This document shows, in pieces, positions 13,243 through 21,073 of a stretch of DNA of 21,081 nucleotides. How positions within the stretch are numbered: the stretch's first letter is position 1; each line of letters opens with the position of its first letter. Below the pieces are notes generated by a model. The model was not told the DNA's origin. It was given only the letters and a program-made list of their open reading frames with translations, and searched no databases. The DNA comes from CAYLHS01 sp964496205. GTDB taxonomy: Bacteria > Actinomycetota > Acidimicrobiia > Spongiisociales > UBA4744. Position numbers and translations under genes: made by a program. The DNA is taken from the NCBI GenBank assembly GCA_964496205.1, contig CAZBXV010000041.1:1-21081 (forward strand), written 5' to 3'.

Positions 13243-13248
13243 TACCAT
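13243..13248 (+). promoter_or_regulatory. -10 element for leaderless nnr operon
   Basis: GGTACCAT gives TACCAT (13243-13248), seven bases before ATG 13256. No Shine-Dalgarno sequence is present. This would be the promoter of the long overlapping operon from nnr to the M50 protease. Confidence 0.45.
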
Positions 13249-13255
13249 TTCTCCC

Positions 13256-14665
13256 ATGCGACCCGTGCTCACCCCGACAGCGTCCGCTCGGCTCGACGCT
13301 GCGTCACCCGTGCCCGGTCCGGTACTCATGGAACGCGCAGGGCTGGGTGTAGCGCTCACCGCGGTCGAGATGGGGGCACGGTACGGTTCTCGAGTCGTCG
13401 TCCTGGCTGGTCCCGGCAACAACGGTGGTGACGGGTATGTCGCGGCCAGGTACCTGAAACAGCGGGGGATTGCGGTCCGGGTACTGGCCCTCGCCGATCC
13501 CAAGACCGACGATGCCATCTGGGCTGCCGGAGAAGCGGCCAAAGCAGGGGTCCCCATAGCGCCACTCCGCGATCTGGAGCCTGCGGATCTCGTGATCGAT
13601 GCCCTATTCGGGTCCGGGTTCCGGGGAACCCTTCCTGACGTCGTTGTTCCGTGGACCGAGACTTCGATGCCCGTCCTCGCCGTCGACATCCCGAGCGGAC
13701 TGGACGGAACAACAGGTGTGGCACAAGGGGCCGTGTTTCGTTCGTCGCTGACCATGACGTTCCACAGCCCGAAGGTGGGCCAGTACATCGGCATCGGACC
13801 GGACGTATGCGGCAGCCTGAGGGTACGAGACATCGGACTGTCGGGCGGCGACGCCGAGTTCTTCCTCGCTGACGAGTCTGATGCTCCCCGTCCACCAAGA
13901 CAGCGATCCGCCCACAAATGGTCGGCCGGGTCGGTCCTGGTCGCTGGGGGTTCGCCCGGAATGACGGGTGCCCCGCTGCTCGCGGCGCGTAGCGCCCTCC
14001 ACGGAGGGGCCGGGTCCGTGTCGATCGCGACGCCGGGCGCCCTGCAATCGGTCTACGCCGCGGCCGCCCCCGAACTGCTCAACATGGCGATCGGCAGCGG
14101 TGAGAGGTACCTACCCCAGGATGCCGGCCCGCTCGCCGAGGCGGCCGAACGTTTCGACGTGGTCGCGGTCGGTCCGGGACTCGGTCCGGGAATGGACGAA
14201 TTCGTCGCCGAGCTGCTCGGACGGCGAGACGGCCCGATTGTGATCGACGCCGACGGACTCAATGCGCTGCACGGATCGGACGTCCTGTCTGCCCGAGTGG
14301 GCCCAACTGTGATCACCCCGCATGCCGCCGAGTTCTCGCGGCTCACCGGGGAGGACGCCACCTACGGGAACGCCGCGGAGTTCGCAGTGAAGACAGGAGT
14401 CGTCGTCTTGCTGAAGGGGTCTCCCACGTTCGTGATGGGGGACGCCCGCTGGGCGATCACCTCTGGTGGACAGGAACTCGCAACGATCGGAAGCGGGGAT
14501 GTGCTGACCGGGCTGCTCGCTGCCTTGTGGGCCCGTGGGCTCGACGCCGAGACAGCGGCCCGCTCCGGCGCCTACTGGCACGGAAGGGCCGGAAAGCTGA
14601 TTGCCGCCAACCGTACAGTGACAGCAGATGAACTCGCGCTCGCGGTTGGGGAGGTTGCCTGGTGA
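13256..14665 (+). CDS. nnr: Bifunctional NAD(P)H-hydrate epimerase / ADP-dependent dehydratase
   Basis: The 469-residue protein repairs hydrated NAD(P)H: the N-terminal YjeF domain epimerises the hydrate and the C-terminal ribokinase-like domain dehydrates it using ADP. N-domain signatures are the early MERAG (25-29), AGPGNNGGDGYVAARYL (51-67), VIDALFGSGFRG (near 117-128) and AVDIPSGLDGTTG. C-domain signatures are AGGSPGMTGAPLLAARSALHGGAGSV, VVAVGPGLG, DADGLNAL, TPHAAEFSRL and the active-site segment GSGDVLTGLLAAL near 410. ATG 13256 is chosen for the upstream -10 element and because seven residues from the earlier GTG 13235 look non-native. The stop overlaps the alr start (GTGA). Nnr next to alr matches the mycobacterial order. 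Confidence 0.95.
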   Translation: MRPVLTPTASARLDAASPVPGPVLMERAGLGVALTAVEMGARYGSRVVVLAGPGNNGGDGYVAARYLKQRGIAVRVLALADPKTDDAIWAAGEAAKAGVPIAPLRDLEPADLVIDALFGSGFRGTLPDVVVPWTETSMPVLAVDIPSGLDGTTGVAQGAVFRSSLTMTFHSPKVGQYIGIGPDVCGSLRVRDIGLSGGDAEFFLADESDAPRPPRQRSAHKWSAGSVLVAGGSPGMTGAPLLAARSALHGGAGSVSIATPGALQSVYAAAAPELLNMAIGSGERYLPQDAGPLAEAAERFDVVAVGPGLGPGMDEFVAELLGRRDGPIVIDADGLNALHGSDVLSARVGPTVITPHAAEFSRLTGEDATYGNAAEFAVKTGVVVLLKGSPTFVMGDARWAITSGGQELATIGSGDVLTGLLAALWARGLDAETAARSGAYWHGRAGKLIAANRTVTADELALAVGEVAW

Positions 14666-15753
14666 GGCCATCCTGGGCCGAGATCGATCTCGACGTACTG
14701 ACCGACAATGTTCAGAGGATTGCCGACGCGGTCGACCCGGCCGCCGTATGCGCGGTTGTCAAAGCCGACGGGTACGGACACGGCGATGTTCCTGTCGCCG
14801 AGGCGGCACTGAGCGCAGGGGCCGACCTTCTTGCGGTCGCACTCGTCGAGGAGGGGATACGACTACGCGAGGCGAGTATCGACGCCAAGGTCCTCCTCTT
14901 GTCCGAGCCCCCGATCGACGACGCCGCCGAGGTCGTTCGATGGGATCTCACGCCAACCGTCTACCGTAGCGAGTTCGTCGATGCACTCGCCGATGTTGCA
15001 GACCGCCCTCTTCCGATCCACGTGAAGGTCGATACGGGCATGCATCGAGTTGGTGCCTCGGCGGCGGACGCGGTGAAGCTCGCCGAACAGATCAACACCG
15101 ATTCCCGATTGATCCTGGAAGGAGTCTGGACCCACTTTCCGGTGGCGGACGAGAACGATCCGTTCACCGAAGCGCAACTCGCAGAGTATCGGAGTGTCCT
15201 CGAAGAGATCACGAGACGCGGGATCGAGGTTCCGATGCGCCACGCCGCGAACACCGCCGGCGCGTTGCGGTTTCCAGACGCGAGATTCGACATGGTGCGA
15301 GCCGGCCTCAGCATGTACGGAATCAACCCTGCACCGGGCGTGGTGCCGGACATTGGCCTGCGGCCGGTCATGCGGATCGTCTCACAAGTGTCGATGGTTC
15401 GCAGGTACCCGCCCGGGACGAGGGTTTCGTACGGCCGAAGGAGACCCCTCGATCATGAGTCGACGGTGGCGACCGTGCCGATCGGATACGCCGATGGGCT
15501 ACCCAGACTCCTGTTCGACCATGGGGAAGTGCTCATCCGGGGCCGCAGGCACCGATTCGCAGGGAACGTGACGATGGATCAGATCCTCGTCGACGTCGGC
15601 GATACGGGCGTCGGCATCGGCGATGAGGTGGTTCTGATCGGACGCCAAGGGGTCGAAGAGGTCACAGCGACCGAATGGGCGAACCACCTTGGCACCATTC
15701 CGTACGAGATCGTGTGTCAGATCGGCCCGAGACTGCCCAGGAGGTACGTGTGA
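14662..15753 (+). CDS. alr: Alanine racemase
   Basis: The 363-residue PLP enzyme interconverts L- and D-alanine and so feeds peptidoglycan synthesis. Near the N-terminus, WAEIDLDVLTDNV precedes AVVKADGYGHG (31-41), where Lys34 binds PLP. KVDTGMHRVG and MVRAGLSMYGINP are family motifs, and VSYGRRRPL near 255-265 carries the catalytic Tyr from the other subunit. VTMDQILVDV is the late family motif. The start is GTG 14662, eight bases after GGGAGG and overlapping the nnr stop. The next gene starts inside the alr stop, so these are translationally coupled. Confidence 0.97.
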   Translation: MRPSWAEIDLDVLTDNVQRIADAVDPAAVCAVVKADGYGHGDVPVAEAALSAGADLLAVALVEEGIRLREASIDAKVLLLSEPPIDDAAEVVRWDLTPTVYRSEFVDALADVADRPLPIHVKVDTGMHRVGASAADAVKLAEQINTDSRLILEGVWTHFPVADENDPFTEAQLAEYRSVLEEITRRGIEVPMRHAANTAGALRFPDARFDMVRAGLSMYGINPAPGVVPDIGLRPVMRIVSQVSMVRRYPPGTRVSYGRRRPLDHESTVATVPIGYADGLPRLLFDHGEVLIRGRRHRFAGNVTMDQILVDVGDTGVGIGDEVVLIGRQGVEEVTATEWANHLGTIPYEIVCQIGPRLPRRYV

Positions 15754-16637
15754 GTTCCATCACAGATGTCGCCGGAGTGCGTATAGGCCACTGGACGGAT
15801 GCAGAGGCACGAACCGGCTGCACGGTCGTGTCGTTTCCGGAGCCCAACGTTGCGGCGATCGAAGTGCGAGGAGCGGCTCCCGGCACCAGAGAGACCGCGC
15901 TGCTGGCTCCAGGGATGAGCGTCGAGACCGTGCAGGCGATCCTGCTGACCGGAGGATCGGCCTTCGGTCTGGCGGCCGCCGACGGCGTCATGCGAGCCCT
16001 CGAAGAGGAGGGACGCGGTCATCCGACACCAACCGGCCCGGTGCCGATCGTGCCGGCGGCGGTGATCTACGACTTACTGGCCGGCGATTCCTCCGTACGG
16101 CCAGGTCCGGAGGCCGGAGCCGCCGCATACCACTCAGCCTCTGACGCTCCGGTCGAGGCCGGGCCTGTGGGCGCCGGTACCGGCGCGATGGTCGCCGGAT
16201 GGCGCGGGGCGTTTCAACCGGGTGGTCTCGGATCGTCTGCAGTGGCCGCAGGCGACGCGACGGTCGGAGCGCTCGTCGTCCTCAACGCGGTCGGTGACGT
16301 GTTCACACTCGAGGGAGAGCCGCTGACCGGCGGGGATCCGATCCCGGCCGGATCCGAGGCTCCGCCACCGACTCGGACCAGCACGACGCTCGTCGTGGTC
16401 GCTACCGACGCCGCGCTGACGAGAGCAGAACTGACGCGAGTGGCGATCCGGGCGCAAGATTCGCTCGCAGCGTGTATCCGACCGACACACACCCGATATG
16501 ATGGCGATGCCGCATTCGCGGTCTCCTGCGGGAACGCCAGCGCCGACGCGAGCATCGTCGCCGAAGGGGCGTTCGTCGCAACGGGACGTGCGATCGAAGC
16601 GGCACTGGCATGGCGAAAGACGACAGAGGACACGTGA
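15750..16637 (+). CDS. P1-family (DmpA/NylC-like) aminopeptidase/amidase
   Basis: The 295-residue protein matches the P1 (S58/T-nucleophile) family of self-cleaving L-aminopeptidase/D-esterases and nylon-oligomer hydrolases. Signatures are ITDVAGVRIGHWTD (4-17), TGCTVV, LTGGSAFGLAAADGVM (66-81) and STTLVVVATDAALTRAEL (211-228), ahead of a C-terminal GNASADASIVAEGAFVATGRAIEAA. The family cleaves itself before a Ser/Thr nucleophile at the TTLVVVATDA segment; here Thr212 or Thr213 is the likely residue, with Ser211 where NylC-type members have Asn. The start is GTG 15750, after AGGAGG at 15739-15744 and overlapping the alr stop. The natural substrate is unknown. A role in hydrolysing D-amino-acid or wall-derived peptides would suit the alr neighbour but is speculation. 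Confidence 0.88.
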   Translation: MSSITDVAGVRIGHWTDAEARTGCTVVSFPEPNVAAIEVRGAAPGTRETALLAPGMSVETVQAILLTGGSAFGLAAADGVMRALEEEGRGHPTPTGPVPIVPAAVIYDLLAGDSSVRPGPEAGAAAYHSASDAPVEAGPVGAGTGAMVAGWRGAFQPGGLGSSAVAAGDATVGALVVLNAVGDVFTLEGEPLTGGDPIPAGSEAPPPTRTSTTLVVVATDAALTRAELTRVAIRAQDSLAACIRPTHTRYDGDAAFAVSCGNASADASIVAEGAFVATGRAIEAALAWRKTTEDT

Positions 16638-17245
16638 CAGACGAGGCACTGCGAGAACTCGGCGAGCGAGCCCGGCAGTGCACGGCCTGCCGTCTGGCCG
16701 AAACCCGAACGAACGTCGTGTTCGGCGACGGGTCCCCGGAGGCGCGCGTCATGTTTGTTGGTGAAGGGCCGGGCCGAAACGAAGACCTTCAAGGTATCCC
16801 ATTCGTGGGCGCCGCCGGCCAGCTCCTCAACCGTCTGCTCGGAGAGATCGACATGCGTCGAGACGACGTGTACATCGCGAACGTCGTCAAGTGCCGGCCA
16901 CCCGGCAACCGCGATCCACGACCCGACGAGATCGCAAGCTGCAAAGGGTTTCTCGCCGACCAGATACGACTGATCGACCCGGACGTGGTTGTGACGCTCG
17001 GCAACTTCGCGACCAAGCTCCTCCTCAAACAAGAGATGGGGATCACGAGGCTTCGCGGCCATGCCTACCCCTGGTGGAACCGAACGATCGTGCCCACCTT
17101 CCATCCGGCGGCGGCCCTCCGAGGTGGACAGTCCGTCCTCGACAAGATGAGGGAGGACTTCTCGCTGATCGAATCGGTGCTGTCGGACACGGCGGATATC
17201 GAAGAATCGGAGGCTCCGGAGCCGGAGCAGATGGGGTTGTTCTGA
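16634..17245 (+). CDS. Family 4/5 uracil-DNA glycosylase with 4Fe-4S cluster
   Basis: The 203-residue protein removes uracil from DNA. Four Cys suited to the iron-sulfur cluster are Cys16 and Cys19 (CTACRL), Cys87 (KCRPPGNRDPRPDE) and Cys103. GEGPGRNEDLQGIPFVGAAG (43-62) is the catalytic-pocket motif, and PTFHPAAALRG (154-164) is the second active-site motif. It ends exactly in QMGLF (199-203), which fits the QLxLF-type beta-clamp-binding peptide after an acidic linker. The GTG 16634 start overlaps the preceding stop (GTGA) in keeping with its neighbours and gives the normal short N-terminus; ATG 16610 would add eight residues inside the peptidase gene and lacks a ribosome-binding site, but cannot be excluded. 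The gene sits between the peptidase and tsaE genes in the same operon. Confidence 0.93.
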   Translation: MTDEALRELGERARQCTACRLAETRTNVVFGDGSPEARVMFVGEGPGRNEDLQGIPFVGAAGQLLNRLLGEIDMRRDDVYIANVVKCRPPGNRDPRPDEIASCKGFLADQIRLIDPDVVVTLGNFATKLLLKQEMGITRLRGHAYPWWNRTIVPTFHPAAALRGGQSVLDKMREDFSLIESVLSDTADIEESEAPEPEQMGLF

Positions 17246-17700
17246 TGGACATCGTCTCGACAACTGAAGCGGACACTCGCCGGGCCGGCCGCCGACTCGC
17301 CAGCCTGCTACGCCCCGACGACGTGCTCCTCCTCAGCGGCGGGCTGGGCGTTGGGAAGACTGCGTTCGTTGCAGGCCTGGCCGAAGGCCTGGGTATCGAG
17401 TCCAACGTCACGAGTCCGAGCTTCGTCCTGGTCCACACCTACACGGGAGGATTCATCCCGCTCGTTCACGCCGACGTCTATCGTCTCGGCACGCTGAACG
17501 AACTCGCCGACCTGGAACTCATCGACGAAGCCCAAGGATCGATACTGGCGGTCGAATGGGGCGAGGCTGTCGCATCGGCGATGCCTGAGGATCACCTTCT
17601 GATCCGTTTCACGATTCAGGAAGACGGGTCGAGACGAATCGCATTCAGTGGCCATGGTGGCGCCTGGCAAGGTCGCCATCTCGAGGATGTGCTGCAATGA
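17245..17700 (+). CDS. tsaE: tRNA t6A biosynthesis ATPase TsaE
   Basis: The 151-residue P-loop ATPase helps TsaB-TsaD make N6-threonylcarbamoyladenosine at position 37 of ANN-decoding tRNAs. LLLSGGLGVGKTAFVAGLAEGL (28-49) contains the Walker A segment with Lys38 and Thr39. VTSPSFVLVHTYTGG and the late AVEWGEAVASAMPEDHL are family signatures. The ATG overlaps the preceding stop in TGATG, so it is read directly after the glycosylase gene. The tsaE-tsaB-rimI-tsaD order is conserved in actinobacteria. Confidence 0.96.
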   Translation: MDIVSTTEADTRRAGRRLASLLRPDDVLLLSGGLGVGKTAFVAGLAEGLGIESNVTSPSFVLVHTYTGGFIPLVHADVYRLGTLNELADLELIDEAQGSILAVEWGEAVASAMPEDHLLIRFTIQEDGSRRIAFSGHGGAWQGRHLEDVLQ

Positions 17701-18404
17701 AACTCCTCGCGATCGAAACTTCGACCCCGGCGTCGTCCGTTGCCCTCGGCGAGGGACGCCTTGCCGTTGCATCCGCGGCGAAGGTCGACCGCAGAGGACA
17801 CGCCGGCTTCATCGTCTCCGCCCTCGACTACCTCTTCGACCAGGCAGGGTGGTCACCATCCGATATCGATGCGATCGCAGTCGACGTGGGGCCCGGCCTC
17901 TACACGGGCATTCGGGTCGGGCTTGCGACAGCACAAGGTCTTGCGTCCAGCCTCGGTGTGCCACTCGTGGCGATCGTGTCCCTCGATGCGGTGGCTCTCG
18001 GCGCAACCACAGGTCACCGGCACATCTGGTCTGTTGTCGACGTGCGTCGGGGTGAGGTCGCCGTTGCCTCGTATCAGCCCGTCCCAGGTGGCGTGGTCCG
18101 CGACAGCGAACCGCGAATCGTCCGTCCGGACCATCTGAGGGCCCTCCTCGAATCGGATCCCCAGAACGCACTTGTGGTCGGGGATTGGGAGGTACTTCAC
18201 GAAACGATCTTGCGCGGGCTCCATCGGGTCAAGGCCGGCAGGCCCCGCTACCCCTCTGCCGAAGCGCTCCTCGGGCTTGCGGTTGGACCGGTCGAACGTC
18301 AAGAGTTCCCACCCTCCCGAGACATACGACCCCTGTATCTGCGCGAGCCTGACGTCACCATTGGTTGGTCCGAGTTCAGGAAGGAGGGGCCATGGTCGGA
18401 GTGA
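17697..18404 (+). CDS. tsaB: tRNA t6A biosynthesis protein TsaB
   Basis: The 235-residue ASKHA-fold protein is the non-catalytic partner that stabilises TsaD. MKLLAIETSTPASSVALGEG (1-20) and VDVGPGLYTGIRVGLATAQGLA (near 63-84) are the usual signatures. The C-terminal RPLYLREPDV closely resembles other TsaB proteins. ATG 17697 overlaps the tsaE stop (ATGA). Its last 13 bases overlap the rimI coding region. Confidence 0.95.
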   Translation: MKLLAIETSTPASSVALGEGRLAVASAAKVDRRGHAGFIVSALDYLFDQAGWSPSDIDAIAVDVGPGLYTGIRVGLATAQGLASSLGVPLVAIVSLDAVALGATTGHRHIWSVVDVRRGEVAVASYQPVPGGVVRDSEPRIVRPDHLRALLESDPQNALVVGDWEVLHETILRGLHRVKAGRPRYPSAEALLGLAVGPVERQEFPPSRDIRPLYLREPDVTIGWSEFRKEGPWSE

Positions 18405-18880
18405 TCGCGATCCGTCCGATGGATCCCGCCGATCTGCCGTCAGTACTCGCCCTGGAACAGGTCACCTTCGCGCAGCCCTGGGACGAGGCAATCCTCGCCA
18501 GCGAGGTGGTGTCGAACAATCGTGCCTACCTGGTCGCAGATGCCGGCGGCGAGATCGTTGGCTATGGGGGACTGTTGCTGGACGCCGACGAAGCACACAT
18601 CGTCACGCTTGCAACCGCCGTTCGCCGCCAAGGGCTCGGCACCAGACTGATGCTGGGTCTCGTTGATGCGGCGATCGCGTACGGAGCGGAGCATCTCACC
18701 CTCGAAGTGAGAGCTTCGAACAAGGTAGCCCAAGATCTGTACCGGAAGTTCGGGATGGCCCCGGTCGGGGTTCGGGCCGAGTACTACGGCGATGAGGATG
18801 CGATGGTCATGTGGGCACATGACATCACGGGTGCTGCATACCGATTGCTGGTCGAATCGATCCGAAAGGGGCTGGTATGA
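18392..18880 (+). CDS. rimI: Ribosomal-protein-alanine N-acetyltransferase
   Basis: The 162-residue GNAT protein acetylates an N-terminal alanine, classically on ribosomal protein S18. IRPMDPADLPSVLALEQVTF (7-26) starts the GNAT fold, RRQGLGTRLM (78-87) is the acetyl-CoA loop, and LEVRASNKVAQDLYRKFGM (104-122) contains Glu105 and the Asn of the RimI signature. AEYYGDEDAMVM carries the paired Tyr. ATG 18392 is preferred because a strong AAGGAGG (18381-18387) lies four bases upstream; GTG 18401 would overlap the tsaB stop more neatly but is 13 bases from that site. RimI between tsaB and tsaD is the usual arrangement. The true substrate in this organism is not certain. Confidence 0.93.
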   Translation: MVGVIAIRPMDPADLPSVLALEQVTFAQPWDEAILASEVVSNNRAYLVADAGGEIVGYGGLLLDADEAHIVTLATAVRRQGLGTRLMLGLVDAAIAYGAEHLTLEVRASNKVAQDLYRKFGMAPVGVRAEYYGDEDAMVMWAHDITGAAYRLLVESIRKGLV

Positions 18881-19884
18881 GCGGCGGACCAGTTGTCCTG
18901 TCATTCGAGACGAGCTGCGACGAAACAAGCGTGGCCGTCGTCCGCGGCACGACGGTTCTGTCGAATGTGCTGGCATCACAAACGGAGATTCATGCACGCT
19001 TCGGAGGTGTGGTTCCCGAGGTGGCCGCCCGGGCACACGTCGAATCGATCCGCTCACTCACGCATCGGGCGCTCGTCGAGGCCGGCATCCATCCGGACGA
19101 CCTGGATGGTGTGGCCGCGACACAGGGGCCGGGCCTCATCGGGGCGTTGCTCGTCGGATTCCAGTTCGCCAAGGCGACCGCGTGGGCGCGTGGTCTCCCA
19201 TTCGTCGGCATCGACCATATGGAAGGGCACCTGATGGCACCTCGCCTTCAGCATCCAGGATTCGAGCCGCCGGCCGTGGTCGTGCTCGCGTCCGGTGGCC
19301 ACAGCCAGATCGTTCATGTGGCCCGGTGGGGCGAGTATCAGGTGATGGGGCAGACGATCGACGACGCGTCGGGTGAGGCATTCGACAAGATCGCTAGGTT
19401 CATGGGCTTGGGATATCCCGGCGGGCCCGAGATCGACAAGACGTCTGACGGTGGCGACCCGACAACGATCGACTTCCCGAGGGCGCTCGCGGATCGCAGG
19501 TACGACCTGTCGTTCTCGGGACTCAAGACCTCCGTTGTCACGTTCATTCAGAAGGCGGCTGCTTCCGGCACGCTTCCGCCCCTCGCAGACGTCGCCGCAT
19601 CGATTCAGGAAGCGATCGTTGACGCGCTGATCACCAAGACATTCAACGCCGTCGAAGACACCGGTGCACAGACGGTCGCCGGTGGGGGAGGGGTGCTGGC
19701 GAACCGCCGGCTCAGGCAGAAGATGCAGGAGGAGGCGAATCGACACGGCGTCCAGCTCCTGCTTCCTGATCCGATCCTCTGCACGGACAACGCGGCAATG
19801 ATCGGTGCAGCGGGTGCCTTCCACCTCATGCGGGGCGACTACACCGAGTGGGACGCGTCGGTCGATCCGTCGATGGTGCTGTGA
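18877..19884 (+). CDS. tsaD: tRNA t6A threonylcarbamoyltransferase TsaD
   Basis: The 335-residue metalloenzyme transfers the threonylcarbamoyl group to A37 of tRNA together with TsaB and TsaE. VLSFETSCDETSVAVV (7-22), GGVVPEVAARAHVE (43-56), and the metal-binding IDHMEGHLMAP (112-122; His114 and His118) are clear. The later VLASGGHSQIVHV, DDASGEAFDKIARFMGLGYPGGP and the C-terminal CTDNAAMIG are standard. ATG 18877 overlaps the rimI stop (ATGA). The supplier of threonylcarbamoyl-AMP (TsaC) is not in this window. Confidence 0.98.
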   Translation: MSGGPVVLSFETSCDETSVAVVRGTTVLSNVLASQTEIHARFGGVVPEVAARAHVESIRSLTHRALVEAGIHPDDLDGVAATQGPGLIGALLVGFQFAKATAWARGLPFVGIDHMEGHLMAPRLQHPGFEPPAVVVLASGGHSQIVHVARWGEYQVMGQTIDDASGEAFDKIARFMGLGYPGGPEIDKTSDGGDPTTIDFPRALADRRYDLSFSGLKTSVVTFIQKAAASGTLPPLADVAASIQEAIVDALITKTFNAVEDTGAQTVAGGGGVLANRRLRQKMQEEANRHGVQLLLPDPILCTDNAAMIGAAGAFHLMRGDYTEWDASVDPSMVL

Positions 19885-20993
19885 TGGGCAAGGGTTTCGT
19901 CATCGGCCGTGTCCGCGGCATCCCGATCAGCGTCGACGCGTCGTGGCTCATCATCTTCTTTCTCATCTGGATGTTCTTCTGGTCCGACCTCGCGACTGCC
20001 GCCCGTCACGGCATGGCAGCGACGCAAGCGGGAATCTGGATCGGTGCGTTCGTCGGAACTCTCCTGTTCTTCGGCAGCGTGGTCGTTCACGAGCTGAGCC
20101 ACTCCCTGGTGTCTATCCAGCGTGGAATCCCGGTGAAGCAGATTCGGCTGTTCATCTTCGGTGGCGTCTCCGAGATCGAGCAAGAGGCGACAACACCGGG
20201 TACCGAGTTTGCCATCACGATCGCCGGCCCCCTGTCTTCGCTGCTGCTCGGCGGCATCTTCTATCTGCTCTCCCTCGCGTTTGGCGATACAACGCTCGTC
20301 GGGCGGCTGTGCTGGCAGCTCGCCTGGATCAACGCGATCCTGGGCGTGTTCAATCTCGCTCCAGGGTTTCCTCTCGATGGTGGCCGTGTTCTGCGGTCGA
20401 TCGTGTGGAAGGTAACCGGCGATGCGGACAAGGCAACCAGGGTCGCCGTCATGGGCGGGCGTGGCGTTGCGATCGTCATGATCGTGGTTGGCGTCATCAC
20501 CCTTCTCGGTCGAGGGAACCTGGGTGGACTGTGGTGGATCGTTCTCGGCTGGTTCCTTTTTCAGGCGGCAGGGTCGGCCGAGTTCCAGATGGAGGCCAGA
20601 CGAACACTCCGGGGAGTGACGGCGGGTCAGGTGATGACACCGGCGCCGGTCTCGGTGGATGGTGGTGCGACGCTGCAGGAGTTGTTCGACGGTCACTTCA
20701 TGCAGCACAACTACTCGTGGTTTCCCGTCGTCGTGGATGGCCAGGTGAGAGGAATCGTCAGCATGCGACAGCTTCGCGACGTCGACCGGTCACAGTGGTC
20801 ATCCGTGCGGACATCCGAGGTGATGCGGGTACTCGAGCCCGATGAGATCGTTGCCCCCGACAGAGATGTCGAGGGTCTCATTCCTCGACTCACTGGCGAA
20901 GGCCGGCGGGTGGTGGTCGTCGACGACGGCCGTCTCGTCGGGATCATTTCGCCCTCGGACGTCTCTCGGTGGATCCATCACCACACCATATGA
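19884..20993 (+). CDS. M50 site-2 protease-like metalloprotease with two CBS domains
   Basis: The 369-residue membrane protein combines an intramembrane zinc protease core with a C-terminal CBS pair. HELSH (69-73) is the HExxH zinc site and FNLAPGFPLDGGRVLR (156-171, Asp165) supplies the third ligand. Membrane segments are about 17-33, 50-68, 109-132, 142-160, 190-207 and 211-225. CBS domains span roughly 245-305 (VMTPAPVSVD) and 308-369 (VMRVLEPDEIVAPD). The architecture matches CBS-containing rhomboid-unrelated M50 proteases such as archaeal S2P-like proteins and mycobacterial Rv2625c. The CBS pair usually senses adenine nucleotides. ATG 19884 overlaps the tsaD stop (TGATG), so it appears to be the last gene of the operon. 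Whether it processes an anti-sigma factor or other membrane substrate is unknown. Confidence 0.93.
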   Translation: MGKGFVIGRVRGIPISVDASWLIIFFLIWMFFWSDLATAARHGMAATQAGIWIGAFVGTLLFFGSVVVHELSHSLVSIQRGIPVKQIRLFIFGGVSEIEQEATTPGTEFAITIAGPLSSLLLGGIFYLLSLAFGDTTLVGRLCWQLAWINAILGVFNLAPGFPLDGGRVLRSIVWKVTGDADKATRVAVMGGRGVAIVMIVVGVITLLGRGNLGGLWWIVLGWFLFQAAGSAEFQMEARRTLRGVTAGQVMTPAPVSVDGGATLQELFDGHFMQHNYSWFPVVVDGQVRGIVSMRQLRDVDRSQWSSVRTSEVMRVLEPDEIVAPDRDVEGLIPRLTGEGRRVVVVDDGRLVGIISPSDVSRWIHHHTI

Positions 20994-21008
20994 GGTCCGA
21001 ATCCGGGA

Positions 21009-21035
21009 TTAGCAGTCCCTGACGGCGAGTGCTAG
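21009..21035. promoter_or_regulatory. CIRCE operator, copy 1 (HrcA site)
   Basis: TTAGCAGTC (21009-21017), nine bases, then GAGTGCTAG (21027-21035) fits the CIRCE consensus TTAGCACTC-N9-GAGTGCTAA with two differences. HrcA binds CIRCE to repress groESL and related chaperone genes. Confidence 0.85.
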
Positions 21036-21038
21036 GCT

Positions 21039-21065
21039 TTAGCAGTCAAGCAACCGGAGTGCTAA
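21039..21065. promoter_or_regulatory. CIRCE operator, copy 2 (HrcA site)
   Basis: TTAGCAGTC (21039-21047), nine bases, then GAGTGCTAA (21057-21065) differs from consensus at one base. It is exactly 30 bases from copy 1 and ten bases before the ribosome-binding site. Confidence 0.9.
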
Positions 21066-21073
21066 GGCAACTC

